Positions 35,657 through 43,822 are shown, numbered from the stretch's first letter. The stretch is DNA of 64,000 bases from CAZNVB01 sp964576265 (GCA_964576265.1 CAZNVB010000270.1:19856-83855), one strand, 5' to 3'. Notes: generated by a model from the letters alone, not told the origin. Program-made: numbers and translations.

Positions 35657-36688
35657 ATGATGGCCTTGACAAGGAGAAAATTCTTGGACCGAGGGCTGCT
35701 CCTTGCCGGAGCCGCAGCCCTCGGTCCAGGCGTTCTCGGCATGATTCGGCCGACGATCCCTCGGCCGAATGAAGATCCCGCCACCTATCCTTCTTATCTC
35801 GGCCTTGAAAAATCCGGCGAGCTCGCCAGGAGGGCTGAAAAACTGAGGGCTATCTTCGAAAATTGCCACCTCTGTCCCCGCGATTGCCGGGTCAACCGAC
35901 TCAAAGGCGAGACCGGAGTTTGTCGAGCGACGGCCCGGGTCAAGATTTCGAGCGCCTTCCCTCATTTCGGAGAAGAGCGTCCGCTGGTAGGGAAGAACGG
36001 TTCGGGAACAATCTTTTTCTCCAATTGCGGCCTGCGCTGCATTTATTGCCAGAACTACACCATCAGCCTTGAGGGTCAAGGCGTGGAAATCACTGACGAT
36101 CAGCTGGCCGAGACGATGCTTCAGGTCCAGGATTTCGGCTGCCACAACATCAACCTCGTGACGCCTACTCATTATGTGCCGAACATCGTCCGAGCGGTCG
36201 AAATCGCCTGCCGGCGCGGACTGAAGATCCCGCTTGTTTACAATACCGGCGGCTATGAAAACCTTGAGGTGCTCAGGCTTCTCGAAGGCATCGTGGATAT
36301 CTACATGCCTGACCTCAAATACATGAACGCAGAGTTGGCGGCCAAATATTCATCCGGAGCCTATAATTACCCTCATTATGCCAAGCTCGCCGTCAAAGAG
36401 ATGCACCGCCAGGTCGGGGAACTCAGCTTTAACGACCGCGGAATCGCCCGGCGAGGCGTCATCCTCAGGCATCTCATCCTGCCGCAAAAAATCTCAGGAA
36501 CCGAGGAGTTCATCAAGTTCGTGGTCAACGAGCTCTCTCCCCGGACCTACGTCAACCTGATGGGCCAGTACCGACCCGAATACCAGGCCAAAGAATATCG
36601 GGAACTCAATCGAAGAATCACCCGCGATGAATACCAGCAAGCCCTGACTTGGGCCCGTCGCTACGGCCTAACCCGCCTCGATCACTAA
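35657..36688 (+). CDS. PflX-like radical SAM protein with Tat-type N-terminus
   Basis: A 343-residue radical SAM protein of the COG1313 (PflX) kind. CGLRCIYC at residues 124-131 is the CX3CX2C iron-sulfur site. Before it comes CHLCPRDC near residue 70, the extra Cys set of this family, followed by ETGVCRA. Later segments PLVYNTGGYENLEVLRLLEG and DIYMPDLKYMNAELA match the family barrel. Such proteins resemble pyruvate formate-lyase activases, though their real targets are unclear. The N-terminus (MALTRRKFLDRGLLLAGAAALGPG...) is a clear twin-arginine-type signal, unexpected for a SAM radical enzyme. It is a single gene with its own promoter. Confidence 0.8.
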   Translation: MMALTRRKFLDRGLLLAGAAALGPGVLGMIRPTIPRPNEDPATYPSYLGLEKSGELARRAEKLRAIFENCHLCPRDCRVNRLKGETGVCRATARVKISSAFPHFGEERPLVGKNGSGTIFFSNCGLRCIYCQNYTISLEGQGVEITDDQLAETMLQVQDFGCHNINLVTPTHYVPNIVRAVEIACRRGLKIPLVYNTGGYENLEVLRLLEGIVDIYMPDLKYMNAELAAKYSSGAYNYPHYAKLAVKEMHRQVGELSFNDRGIARRGVILRHLILPQKISGTEEFIKFVVNELSPRTYVNLMGQYRPEYQAKEYRELNRRITRDEYQQALTWARRYGLTRLDH

Positions 36689-36757
36689 AGCTGGAAAGTT
36701 TCGCGTCCCTTTCTTTTCCGTCATATAAGCTGAGATTTCTTCGTTCGCAATGACAAT

Positions 36758-36771
36758 TTTCCACGTGGAAA
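36758..36771. promoter_or_regulatory. 14-bp perfect palindrome, parS-like
   Basis: TTTCCACGTGGAAA is a perfect palindrome upstream of the helicase gene. Its core TTCCACGTGGAA equals the core of parS sites bound by ParB in some bacteria; the outermost bases differ from the usual TGTTnCACGTGnAACA. It is the only such site I found. It could be an operator instead. Confidence 0.35.
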
Positions 36772-36840
36772 TCCCGCGTCTTCATCGAATTCGCTGTCGT
36801 CCGGCGGTTTGTTGTAAAATATCGAGATCGGAGTATGCCG

Positions 36841-38667
36841 ATGAGAAAACACACAGGACGGCGTCGTTCCTCTGTCCGATTGCGGGCTCAATCCTCAGGA
36901 TCCGCCCCGACTCAGGAAATCTCTCCCACTCCGACATCAAGGACTTCCCCTGCCTCTCCGTGCGCGCCGTCTACGATTCTCTCGTCCGCCGATGCCGGCT
37001 CGGCGTTCGGAACTCGTTCTGAGCACTCCTGTCTTTCATCCGACTCGACTCCTGTCCAATCTCCCGCCTGCCGTTCCGCCCGCTCTCCGCTTCCGGGCAT
37101 CGAGATCAACCCCGAATTCCGCCGCGCCCTCGACATCATGGAGACGACCGGCCGCCACATCTTCATCACCGGCAAGGCGGGCACTGGAAAATCCACCCTC
37201 CTCGCTTATTTTCGCAATACGACCCGCAAGAAGGTCGCCGTCCTGGCGCCGACCGGCGTCGCCGCTCTTAACGTCCTCGGTCAGACCATCCACTCGTTCT
37301 GCCGGTTCAAACCCGACATCACCCTCGACAAGGTCAAAAAGGTCTCGGAGAGGGGCGCCGCGCTCTATAAAAATCTTGACGCCGTGATCATCGACGAGAT
37401 TTCCATGGTTCGGGCCGACCTTCTCGACTGCGTCGAGAAGTTCCTCCGGCTTAACGGTCCGCACCCGAGAAAGCCCTTCGGCGGCCTGCAGATGATTTTC
37501 ATCGGCGACCTCTACCAGCTCCCGCCGGTGGTGACCTCCACCGAGCAGAAGATCTTCGCCTTCCAATACGAGACCCCGTATTTTTTCTCCTCTCACATCT
37601 TCAACGACCCGAAGTTCGATATGGAATTCGTCGAGCTCGAAAAAATCTATCGACAGACAGAGCGGAATTTCATCGAGCTCCTCAACGCCATTCGCAACCG
37701 CTCCGTAACGGAAGACGATATCGGCCGGCTCAACCGCCGCTTCGATCCCAAATTCATTCCTCCCGACGATGAATTCTATATTTACCTCACCAGCACCAAC
37801 GATCTCGCCTATACGAGAAACCAGGAAAAATTGACCCAGCTTCCCGGAAAGACGTATCGCTATCAGGGATTTCGCAGGGGCGAGTTTGACGCCTCCCACC
37901 TGCCGACCGACGAAGTCCTCGAGCTCAAGCCGGGCGCCCAGGTAATGATGGTCAACAACGATTCTAACGGCCGATGGGTGAACGGCTCGCTCGGCCGGAT
38001 CACCGGCATCGAGAGGGTGCCGGGCTCGCCCGACATCCTGATCGTGGAGCTCCAGGACGGTCTCGAGGTCGAAGTCGAGCCTTACACCTGGGAGCTCTTC
38101 AGACTGGACTTCGACGAGCGCGCCGGAAAGCTCGTCAGCGAGACGATCGGTTCGTTCACCCAATACCCGCTGCGGCTGGCCTGGGCGATCACGATCCACA
38201 AAAGTCAGGGGAAGACATTCGACAAAGTCGTCATCGACATCGGCCGCGGCACCTTCGCCCATGGTCAAGTCTACGTCGCTTTGAGCCGATGCACGAACTT
38301 CCAGGGGATCGTCCTCAGAAAAGAGATCCGTAAGCCGCATATCCGCATGGATTGGCGGGTCGTCAAGTTTCTCACCCGCTATCAATACCGGAAGGCCGAC
38401 GAAAAGCTGTCCTATGCGGACAAGCTCGCCCTGATCCGGGAGGCGATCCGGACCGGCCAAGATCTGGAGATCGTCTATCTTAAAACCGACGACACCAAGA
38501 CGCGGCGCCGCATCCGACCCGAGGCGATCGAGCGGATGGAGTACATGGGAAAGGAGTTCGAGGGAGTGCGCGCCTACTGCTTCAAGCGCGGCGAGGAACG
38601 CAACTTCCGCATCGATCGGATGCTCGAGGTCAAACCTGCGCCTCCCTTAGGAGGACGCAATAAATAG
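36841..38667 (+). CDS. PIF1-family helicase with C-terminal WYL-like domain
   Basis: A 608-residue SF1B helicase. GKAGTGKSTLL near residue 110 is Walker A; VAVLAPTGVAALNV and DAVIIDEISMVRADLLD (Walker B) follow, then IFIGDLYQLPPV, and near the end AWAITIHKSQGKTFD and VYVALSRCTNFQGI. PIF1 helicases unwind 5'-tailed DNA and G-quadruplexes. Residues about 520-608 (LIREAIRTGQDLEIVYL..., RRRIRPEAIERM, FRIDRMLEV) look like a WYL domain, which binds nucleic acid; WYL-tailed PIF1 proteins are known in Thermotoga relatives. The first 85 residues are Ser/Thr/Pro/Arg-rich and probably disordered. The second ATG at 36841 has a GGAG site 7 nt before it. It is convergent with an Fe-S nuclease. Confidence 0.85.
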   Translation: MRKHTGRRRSSVRLRAQSSGSAPTQEISPTPTSRTSPASPCAPSTILSSADAGSAFGTRSEHSCLSSDSTPVQSPACRSARSPLPGIEINPEFRRALDIMETTGRHIFITGKAGTGKSTLLAYFRNTTRKKVAVLAPTGVAALNVLGQTIHSFCRFKPDITLDKVKKVSERGAALYKNLDAVIIDEISMVRADLLDCVEKFLRLNGPHPRKPFGGLQMIFIGDLYQLPPVVTSTEQKIFAFQYETPYFFSSHIFNDPKFDMEFVELEKIYRQTERNFIELLNAIRNRSVTEDDIGRLNRRFDPKFIPPDDEFYIYLTSTNDLAYTRNQEKLTQLPGKTYRYQGFRRGEFDASHLPTDEVLELKPGAQVMMVNNDSNGRWVNGSLGRITGIERVPGSPDILIVELQDGLEVEVEPYTWELFRLDFDERAGKLVSETIGSFTQYPLRLAWAITIHKSQGKTFDKVVIDIGRGTFAHGQVYVALSRCTNFQGIVLRKEIRKPHIRMDWRVVKFLTRYQYRKADEKLSYADKLALIREAIRTGQDLEIVYLKTDDTKTRRRIRPEAIERMEYMGKEFEGVRAYCFKRGEERNFRIDRMLEVKPAPPLGGRNK

Positions 38668-39016
38668 CGCACTAAATTCGCCTCAAAATAATTTCACCCC
38701 TTTCACCAATTACGTCTGGCCTCATTCGCGAGTGGAAGCGGCTTTCGAACCCGTCATGTCTAATCCGCCAATTTTGTGAATTACGTATGCTTTCCCCTTG
38801 TCCTCATCCTCCCCCTTAAATCACGATTTGTCCTATCTTTTCCCTCGCCTCATTCTCCTTCTTAGCGATGGGCGTCTTTTTGATATATCACCTCTGGAAA
38901 ACGATGATCTTTTTCCCACCATACTTAAAGCGCAGAGAATTCGATCCCTCCTCTCTCGATATCTGAAATAACCCTTGAAATCGCCTCGAGAGTGTCCAGG
39001 TCTGCCGGATTCTGGC
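38668..39016. other. Noncoding gap between two convergent genes
   Basis: 349 bp, less GC-rich than its surroundings, between the helicase and nuclease genes. I see no gene, promoter or strong hairpin. Runs of C/T (CCCCTTGTCCTCATCCTCCCCC near 38795) stand out but have no clear role. Confidence 0.4.
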
Positions 39017-40219
39017 CTAGGAGTCGTCTTTGAGTGTCACCGTCCAGCGCTTTTCCATGCGGAGGAACGCCTGAATGCGATCGACCATCTCGCCCGTCCA
39101 TCTCCCCTCGGTCATGGCTTTCTCCAGCGCCGGCGGATCGAGCGTCGATACCTCGTCCCACACGCCGGTCGCTTTGAGTTCCCTCTCCAGTGCCTCGCGC
39201 TCCTCGCTTCCCTTGGCCGGCGAAACAAGTCGCTCCTTTCCCGTTACGCGCAACCTCGCGTCCGTGCCGGCGATGACTTGGACGCCTTCCCTCTCGGCGA
39301 AATTGATCGCCGCCTCTCTGATTTCTTCGAGTTCCGCTTCGACCGCCTTCACCTCCGCTTCGAGTTCCCGCTTCTTCCGCCAGCGCTCGGCGTAAGCGTC
39401 CACGATCACCACACCCGGCTCATCTTTCCATCGCTCCTTCGGCAAAGCTTCAACTTTCACCAGGTGCTTTTTCGCCGGGCACAGATCCCAATACGAGCAC
39501 CAATCGCAGAGCGCCGATTCGTGCGGGGCGAACTCCCGCTCCGCCTCGATCCGATCGATGAGCTCGGCGATTTCGCGTCTCAACCGCTCGAGCGCCTCAG
39601 GAGTCCGGCGCGACCTCATCTCTATGTCAAAGGCCACATAGTGCCAGACGAGTCGGATCTCCTTCGCTTCGGGCCAGAGCGTCTGGACCCCGATCTGATA
39701 AAGGCCGAGCTGACGGTCGCGATCGACTTCGCTCTGCTCCGGAAGGCTGGAGCTCGTCTTGTAATCATGGATCTCGATGGCTCCGTCGGGAGCGAGCATC
39801 AGGCGGTCGATGATCCCCTTGCAGTGGTAGCGTCCCGAACCGTCGAGCGGAAACCGGATGTGGCGCTCGAGACCGATCACCCGGCCCTCAGCGAACGGGT
39901 AGTGCCGCTTATAATAGTCCTCGATAAAGCGCCGCCCCAGCATTCGATAATCGTCCTTTGTCCGATCTTTTCGGCAGATTTTGATTTTGTCATGCCAATT
40001 TTCTTCCCATGTCTTTTCATAAAAGGTCAACAGCTCCTCAAGCGGGATGATGCGGAAAGCGCGCTGGCGATAGAGCCATTCCATCGCCTCATGGAAGCGC
40101 TGGCCAAGGAAGGCCTCGACGCCTTCTTCCAAGCGCTTGATCTTATCGATATAGATGAGCCTGTACTGAAGCGCGCAGTCCTCAAATGTCCCGAGCTGCG
40201 AAATCGAGTATTCCGGCAT
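39017..40219 (-). CDS. PD-(D/E)XK nuclease with Fe-S cysteine set (RecB/AddB/Cas4-like)
   Basis: A 400-residue nuclease. The catalytic region includes GIIDRLMLAPDGAIEIHDYKTSS near residues 135-155, with the Asp and the D-x-K motif. Four cysteines match the AddB/Cas4 iron-sulfur arrangement: one near the N-terminus (FEDCALQYR, residue 15) and CDWCSYWDLC (CX2CX5C) near 237-246. Such nucleases degrade single-stranded ends in repair or CRISPR adaptation; no cas genes are nearby. After the nuclease core comes a 140-residue tail with a coiled-coil stretch (RKKRELEAEVKAVEAELEEI). It faces the PIF1 helicase, and the two may act together in DNA end processing. Confidence 0.8.
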   Translation of the reverse strand: MPEYSISQLGTFEDCALQYRLIYIDKIKRLEEGVEAFLGQRFHEAMEWLYRQRAFRIIPLEELLTFYEKTWEENWHDKIKICRKDRTKDDYRMLGRRFIEDYYKRHYPFAEGRVIGLERHIRFPLDGSGRYHCKGIIDRLMLAPDGAIEIHDYKTSSSLPEQSEVDRDRQLGLYQIGVQTLWPEAKEIRLVWHYVAFDIEMRSRRTPEALERLRREIAELIDRIEAEREFAPHESALCDWCSYWDLCPAKKHLVKVEALPKERWKDEPGVVIVDAYAERWRKKRELEAEVKAVEAELEEIREAAINFAEREGVQVIAGTDARLRVTGKERLVSPAKGSEEREALERELKATGVWDEVSTLDPPALEKAMTEGRWTGEMVDRIQAFLRMEKRWTVTLKDDS

Positions 40220-40400
40220 GGTCAGACCCCTGATCGGCGCACGCCCATTTCCTTTTTATCATACCATCTCGTCGGGCCGAAAGAAATTGGCGCTGGAAGC
40301 CGGCGAGCACCTCGTTCTGTGGGTAGACCTCCTTGCTCTTTATAGACAAGTTTTGCCTTAGCGATGACGTCCCGAATTCAGCGCCTCCCTCTCATCAAAC

Positions 40401-40423
40401 GGGGTCAGGTCTTGACAATGAAC
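40401..40423 (+). repeat. GGGGTCAGGTCTT element, copy 1
   Basis: GGGGTCAGGTCTTGACAATG and a few more bases, just downstream of the VapC-type gene. It shares its first 13 bases with copies at 43798-43822 (inverted), 58208-58231 and 58261-58284 (inverted). Confidence 0.6.
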
Positions 40424-40436
40424 AAAAAAGCCGGAT

Positions 40437-40868
40437 TTAGACGAGCGGATTCCGGACCTTGATGCCCGCGAAGCGACTGAAATCGCGGTCGATCGTCCAG
40501 ATCTCGCTTGCGCCGTGCTGGATACAGATCGCAGCCACCCTCGCGTCATGAACCCTTGGGCCCGCGATGTGGCCAGCGCGCAGGAGAGAATTTAGCCGAA
40601 CCCAGTGATCCTCGGATTCGGTGAGGAGGACAAGGCTGGGCGATTCAAACCAAGCTTCGACTTGGTCAATGGCCTTCTCCAGAGGAGTCGGCGGATCGTA
40701 TATTCGCGGGTGGGTCACAATCGCCAGAAATTCATGGAGGCACGGCCAAGGAATCGCCCAGGCCCGGCGGCTCTCGGCGAGGCCAACCAGGCAAGCGTAT
40801 GCAGCACTGTGCCACGGAGAATCTTCCCGATGAGCATAGACCAGGAGGTTGCTGTCTACGGCGATCAT
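40437..40868 (-). CDS. vapC: PIN-domain toxin (VapC type)
   Basis: A 143-residue PIN domain ribonuclease. It opens MIAVDSNLLVYAHRED, with the first conserved Asp at residue 4. CLHEFLAIVTHPRI supplies the Glu, and the late DARVAAICIQHGASEIWTIDRDFSRF holds the C-terminal acidic residues. VapC toxins cleave tRNA or rRNA when freed from the antitoxin. Its ATG overlaps the stop of the upstream antitoxin (ATGA at 40865-40868), the usual order. The name follows the family only. Confidence 0.85.
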   Translation of the reverse strand: MIAVDSNLLVYAHREDSPWHSAAYACLVGLAESRRAWAIPWPCLHEFLAIVTHPRIYDPPTPLEKAIDQVEAWFESPSLVLLTESEDHWVRLNSLLRAGHIAGPRVHDARVAAICIQHGASEIWTIDRDFSRFAGIKVRNPLV

Positions 40869-41116
40869 CCGCCCCGCCCTTCATATCCGATGTCCAGAAT
40901 CTGGTCCCAGGTTGCACCGGCCAAGTGAGGCTGCAGACCGCGTCCTCTGAAGGTGGCTTTGCGGAGACGGAAGCTTTGTTTCCGACGCCGGCCGCGCTCG
41001 GAAATCAGTCTGCGCAGCCCTTCTTCAACCAGAGCCCTGAGGGTGGTGTGCTCCTGTCTTGCGATCCGGCGGGCTTGATGAAGAAGGCTATCGGCAATCT
41101 GTATTGTTGTTTTCAT
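40865..41116 (-). CDS. vapB: VapB-type antitoxin (ribbon-helix-helix)
   Basis: An 83-residue protein starting MKTTIQIADSLLHQARRIAR, a ribbon-helix-helix DNA-binding beginning. The basic middle (RGRRRKQSFRLRK) and C-terminal HLAGATWDQILDIGYEG are typical of antitoxins that wrap around a PIN toxin. I place the start at 41116; an ATG 4 codons upstream falls within the -10 box, so it cannot be the start of a transcript from this promoter. The mRNA would begin at or next to the ATG. Confidence 0.75.
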   Translation of the reverse strand: MKTTIQIADSLLHQARRIARQEHTTLRALVEEGLRRLISERGRRRKQSFRLRKATFRGRGLQPHLAGATWDQILDIGYEGRGG

Positions 41117-41123
41117 GTTGCTA

Positions 41124-41153
41124 ACCATATCACAATGCGCGTTTTCCTGTCAA
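41124..41153 (-). promoter_or_regulatory. Promoter of the VapBC-type pair (leaderless)
   Basis: Minus-strand TTGACA (41148-41153), 18 bp, TATGGT (41124-41129). The start codon at 41116 begins 8 nt after the -10, so the message should be leaderless. As in other such pairs, the toxin-antitoxin complex may repress here. Confidence 0.55.
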
Positions 41154-41263
41154 GAGATCCATGTCGGCATTTCAACCGGGCTTCCCATGAGTTTCTCCGC
41201 CGGCTCCCAATGCTTCGCCGGTAAGGATATGGTTCTTTGGACGACTTCGGCTGAAAATGCCGT

Positions 41264-41292
41264 TTGACAAGGCCGCTCGCTTTGCCTAAAAT
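41264..41292 (+). promoter_or_regulatory. Strong promoter of the kinase/nucleotidyltransferase fusion
   Basis: TTGACA (41264-41269), 17 bp, TAAAAT (41287-41292): the best match to a sigma70 promoter near this gene. The transcript would start near 41299, some 190 nt ahead of the GTG. Confidence 0.65.
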
Positions 41293-41489
41293 TCCCCTCC
41301 GCCCTTGATCATTCCGTCATTGATCCATGGTCACTCAGATATAGAGACTGTGTCGCAGCGTCACGATGAGAGAGCAAGGCGTTCCAATCAATCGGATCAG
41401 GCGTGGACCAGAAAGATGATTTCCGCCCTTCCGGCGGTCTCTCTTGATGAGACATCGCCATGGCGACACAACCTCGTAAGGAGGCGGGA
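41293..41489 (+). other. Long 5' leader, possibly structured
   Basis: About 190 nt between promoter and GTG, longer than for any other gene here. It ends in two adjacent stems: CCGCC/GGCGG at 41423-41437 and GTCTC/GAGAC at 41437-41453, which share one base, followed by AAGGAGG. It has no long open frame on the plus strand. A regulatory RNA role is possible; I recognise no known riboswitch. Confidence 0.3.
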
Positions 41490-43412
41490 GTGAAAATCTT
41501 CGTCCCCGGTCGCATCTGCCTGTTCGGCGAGCACTCGGACTGGGCGGGAGGCTATCGCCGGATCAACGCCCAGATCGAGAAGGGATACACGATGTTGTCA
41601 GGGACCGACCAGGGAATCTACGCCGAGGTCGAACCCCACCCCACTTCTCTCGTCCTCAGTTCGACGACCCCGGCCGGCGAACGTCTCGGGCCGCAAGAAA
41701 TCCCGATGGAATCCAGGGCTCTCCTCGAGGAGGCCCAAAAAGGGGGCTTTTGGAGCTACATCGCCGGCGTCGCTTACCAGATCCTAGTCAACTATCATGT
41801 GCGCGGCCTGGTGATCGACAACTACAAGACCGACCTGCCGCTGAAAAAAGGCCTTTCTTCGAGCGCGGCCATCTGTGTCCTGACAGCGCGGGCTTTCAAC
41901 CGGGTCTATGACCTGAAAATGACCACCCGGGGCGAGATGGAGATCGCCTATCAAGGAGAAATTACCACGCCTTCGCGCTGCGGTCGGATGGATCAAGGCT
42001 GCGCTTTCGGCAATCGCCCCATTCTCATGACCTTTGACGGAGATCGAATCGACGTCACCGAGCTCCGCGTTCCTCAGGACATGCATTTTGTCATCGTCGA
42101 CCTCCAAGCCCATAAAGACACGATGGAAATCCTTGCCCGGCTGAACCGTTCCTTTCCTGTGGCGAGAAACAAAATCGAAGCGGGAGTCCAGGAGCTCCTC
42201 GGCCCGATCAATAAGCGGATCGTCCTCCAGGCGGTCGACGCCCTCCAGGCCGGAGACGCGGAGATGCTCGGCGCGCTGATGACCGAAGCCCAAGCATTCT
42301 TTGACCGCTATGCCATCCCCGCCTGCCCGGAGGAACTGACGGCTCCGGTCCTCCACCGGGTTCTCAATTACGAGCCTTTGAAACCTCATATCTGGGGTGG
42401 CAAGGGCGTCGGCTCGCAGGGCGACGGGACGGCCCAGTTCATCACCCGCAGCCAAGCCGACCAGCAGGCGGTCATCGAGATCATCGAGCGCGATCTGGGA
42501 ATGTCATGCCTCACCCTGACTCTCCGCACCGGACAGAAAGTCCGCAAAGCCCTGATTCCGGCGGCCGGCTTCGGCACGCGCCTCTTCCCGGCATCGAAGG
42601 CGACAAAAAAAGAGCTCTTCCCGATCATCGACCGGGAAGGAATCGCTAAGCCGGCCATCCTGTTGATCGTCGAAGAAGCCCTCGGCGCCGGAATCGAAGA
42701 GGTGATCATCATCGTCCAGGAAAGCGACCTCGAGGCCTTCCAATCTTTCTTCAACATGCAGATCACGATCGAAAACTACAACAAGCTCCCCGCCCATTTT
42801 CAGGAATACTCGAAGCGCATTCTGGAGATCGGACGGCATGTCTCGTTCGTCGCCCAGCAGACTCAGGAGGGCTTCGGTCACGCCGTCTTCTGTGCCCGGG
42901 AGGCCATCGGCAACGAGCCCTTCCTGCTCATGCTGGGGGACCACCTTTATCGTTCAAAAGGCGAAAAATCCTGCGCCGAGCAGCTCATCGATGCCTATAA
43001 CAATCACGGCCTCAGCGTCCTGGGGTTGCGCCGCTCACCAGAAGACCAGATCGCCAACTTCGGGACGGCGACCGGAATCTGGCTCGAGGAGGGACGCCTT
43101 CTGAATGTCACGGAGTTTGCCGAAAAACCGAATCTCGAATATGCGCGCAGCCATCTCCGTGTTCCGGGCCTGGCTGAGAACGAGTACCTGACCGTTTTCG
43201 GCCAGTACATCATCAAGCCGCAGATTTTCAACTATCTCGAAGAACACATCCGGAACAACGTCCGAGAGAGAGGCGAATTTCAGCTCACTTCAGCCTTGGA
43301 CAGGCTGCGTCAGGAGGACGGCTTCTTGGGGTTGATCATCGACGGCCTGCGCTATGACATCGGTCTGCCCGCTTCTTATCTCGAGACGCTGCAGACGTTT
43401 CCTCAGGATTGA
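41490..43412 (+). CDS. GHMP sugar kinase/nucleotidyltransferase fusion
   Basis: A 640-residue two-domain protein. Residues 1-345 are a GHMP kinase: PGRICLFGEHSDWAGGY at the start (galactokinase-like motif 1), LKKGLSSSAAICV near 115-128 (phosphate loop) and WGGKGVGSQGDGTAQF near 305-320 (motif 3). Residues 349-640 are a GalU-like sugar-1-phosphate nucleotidyltransferase: ALIPAAGFGTRLFPASKATKKE near 352, then LMLGDHLY and EFAEKPNLEYA. One protein could thus convert a free sugar to sugar-1-phosphate and on to an NDP-sugar. The domain order is the reverse of the plant and Bacteroides fucose enzymes. The GTG at 41490 has an AAGGAGG site and fits the conserved opening VKIFVPGR better than an ATG 10 codons upstream. 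The sugar is not known. Confidence 0.85.
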   Translation: MKIFVPGRICLFGEHSDWAGGYRRINAQIEKGYTMLSGTDQGIYAEVEPHPTSLVLSSTTPAGERLGPQEIPMESRALLEEAQKGGFWSYIAGVAYQILVNYHVRGLVIDNYKTDLPLKKGLSSSAAICVLTARAFNRVYDLKMTTRGEMEIAYQGEITTPSRCGRMDQGCAFGNRPILMTFDGDRIDVTELRVPQDMHFVIVDLQAHKDTMEILARLNRSFPVARNKIEAGVQELLGPINKRIVLQAVDALQAGDAEMLGALMTEAQAFFDRYAIPACPEELTAPVLHRVLNYEPLKPHIWGGKGVGSQGDGTAQFITRSQADQQAVIEIIERDLGMSCLTLTLRTGQKVRKALIPAAGFGTRLFPASKATKKELFPIIDREGIAKPAILLIVEEALGAGIEEVIIIVQESDLEAFQSFFNMQITIENYNKLPAHFQEYSKRILEIGRHVSFVAQQTQEGFGHAVFCAREAIGNEPFLLMLGDHLYRSKGEKSCAEQLIDAYNNHGLSVLGLRRSPEDQIANFGTATGIWLEEGRLLNVTEFAEKPNLEYARSHLRVPGLAENEYLTVFGQYIIKPQIFNYLEEHIRNNVRERGEFQLTSALDRLRQEDGFLGLIIDGLRYDIGLPASYLETLQTFPQD

Positions 43413-43496
43413 CCGCTTCCTCAGGAGATAGAAAAAGGACGCCTTGCGGGTCGAAAAACTCGCCAAGTTCTCTATTAAAGTGTAAAATATTAATTA

Positions 43497-43700
43497 ATGC
43501 GCAGCGAAGACATCATCCGGTTACGGCAGAAAGAAGCAGAGCTTCTCCGGAGAATCGAACGGCTTAGGAAAGCGATGAACGAAACCAAAGAGCTGAGCAC
43601 GCTGGCCTTCAAAGGCAAGCTCTTCAAAGAAGCCCAGGAAGAACTGAGAAGGGTTCAGGAGAAGCTCGCCGGTCTCGAAACAAAAGAGAACCCGGAGTAG
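43497..43700 (+). CDS. Small coiled-coil protein of unknown function
   Basis: A 67-residue, highly charged protein (RLRQKEAELLRRIERLRKAM and later EEL-RRVQEKLAGLE), almost entirely helical and probably a short coiled coil. No family is recognised. No ribosome binding site is seen, and a TAAAAT at 43483-43488 ends 8 nt before the ATG, so it may be read from a leaderless message. It follows the kinase fusion by 84 bp. The codon pattern looks like that of neighbouring genes. Confidence 0.6.
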   Translation: MRSEDIIRLRQKEAELLRRIERLRKAMNETKELSTLAFKGKLFKEAQEELRRVQEKLAGLETKENPE

Positions 43701-43797
43701 ATTCCGTTTCTACGATCATTTGACCGACCGGTGATAATTCTTTTCTCCGATCAGTCGTACGTCGGCCCAAGAATCTTCTTTTCTTCGGCAAAAAAAT

Positions 43798-43822
43798 TTG
43801 TTAAATGTTAAGACCTGACCCC
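43798..43822 (-). repeat. GGGGTCAGGTCTT element, copy 2 (inverted)
   Basis: Ends AAGACCTGACCCC at 43810-43822. It lies in the leader of the S9 peptidase gene and supplies a false upstream ATG (43805) in frame with it. Confidence 0.6.

Noticed and set aside
37036..38460. 474-codon minus-strand frame over the helicase
   Set aside because: Shadow frame; the helicase motifs on the plus strand are complete.
39017..40219. Reading the nuclease as Cas4
   Set aside because: No cas1, cas2, effector gene or repeat array is present, and its C-terminal tail is unlike Cas4.
38975..40345. 456-codon plus-strand frame over the nuclease
   Set aside because: Shadow frame; the Fe-S nuclease motifs on the minus strand are complete.
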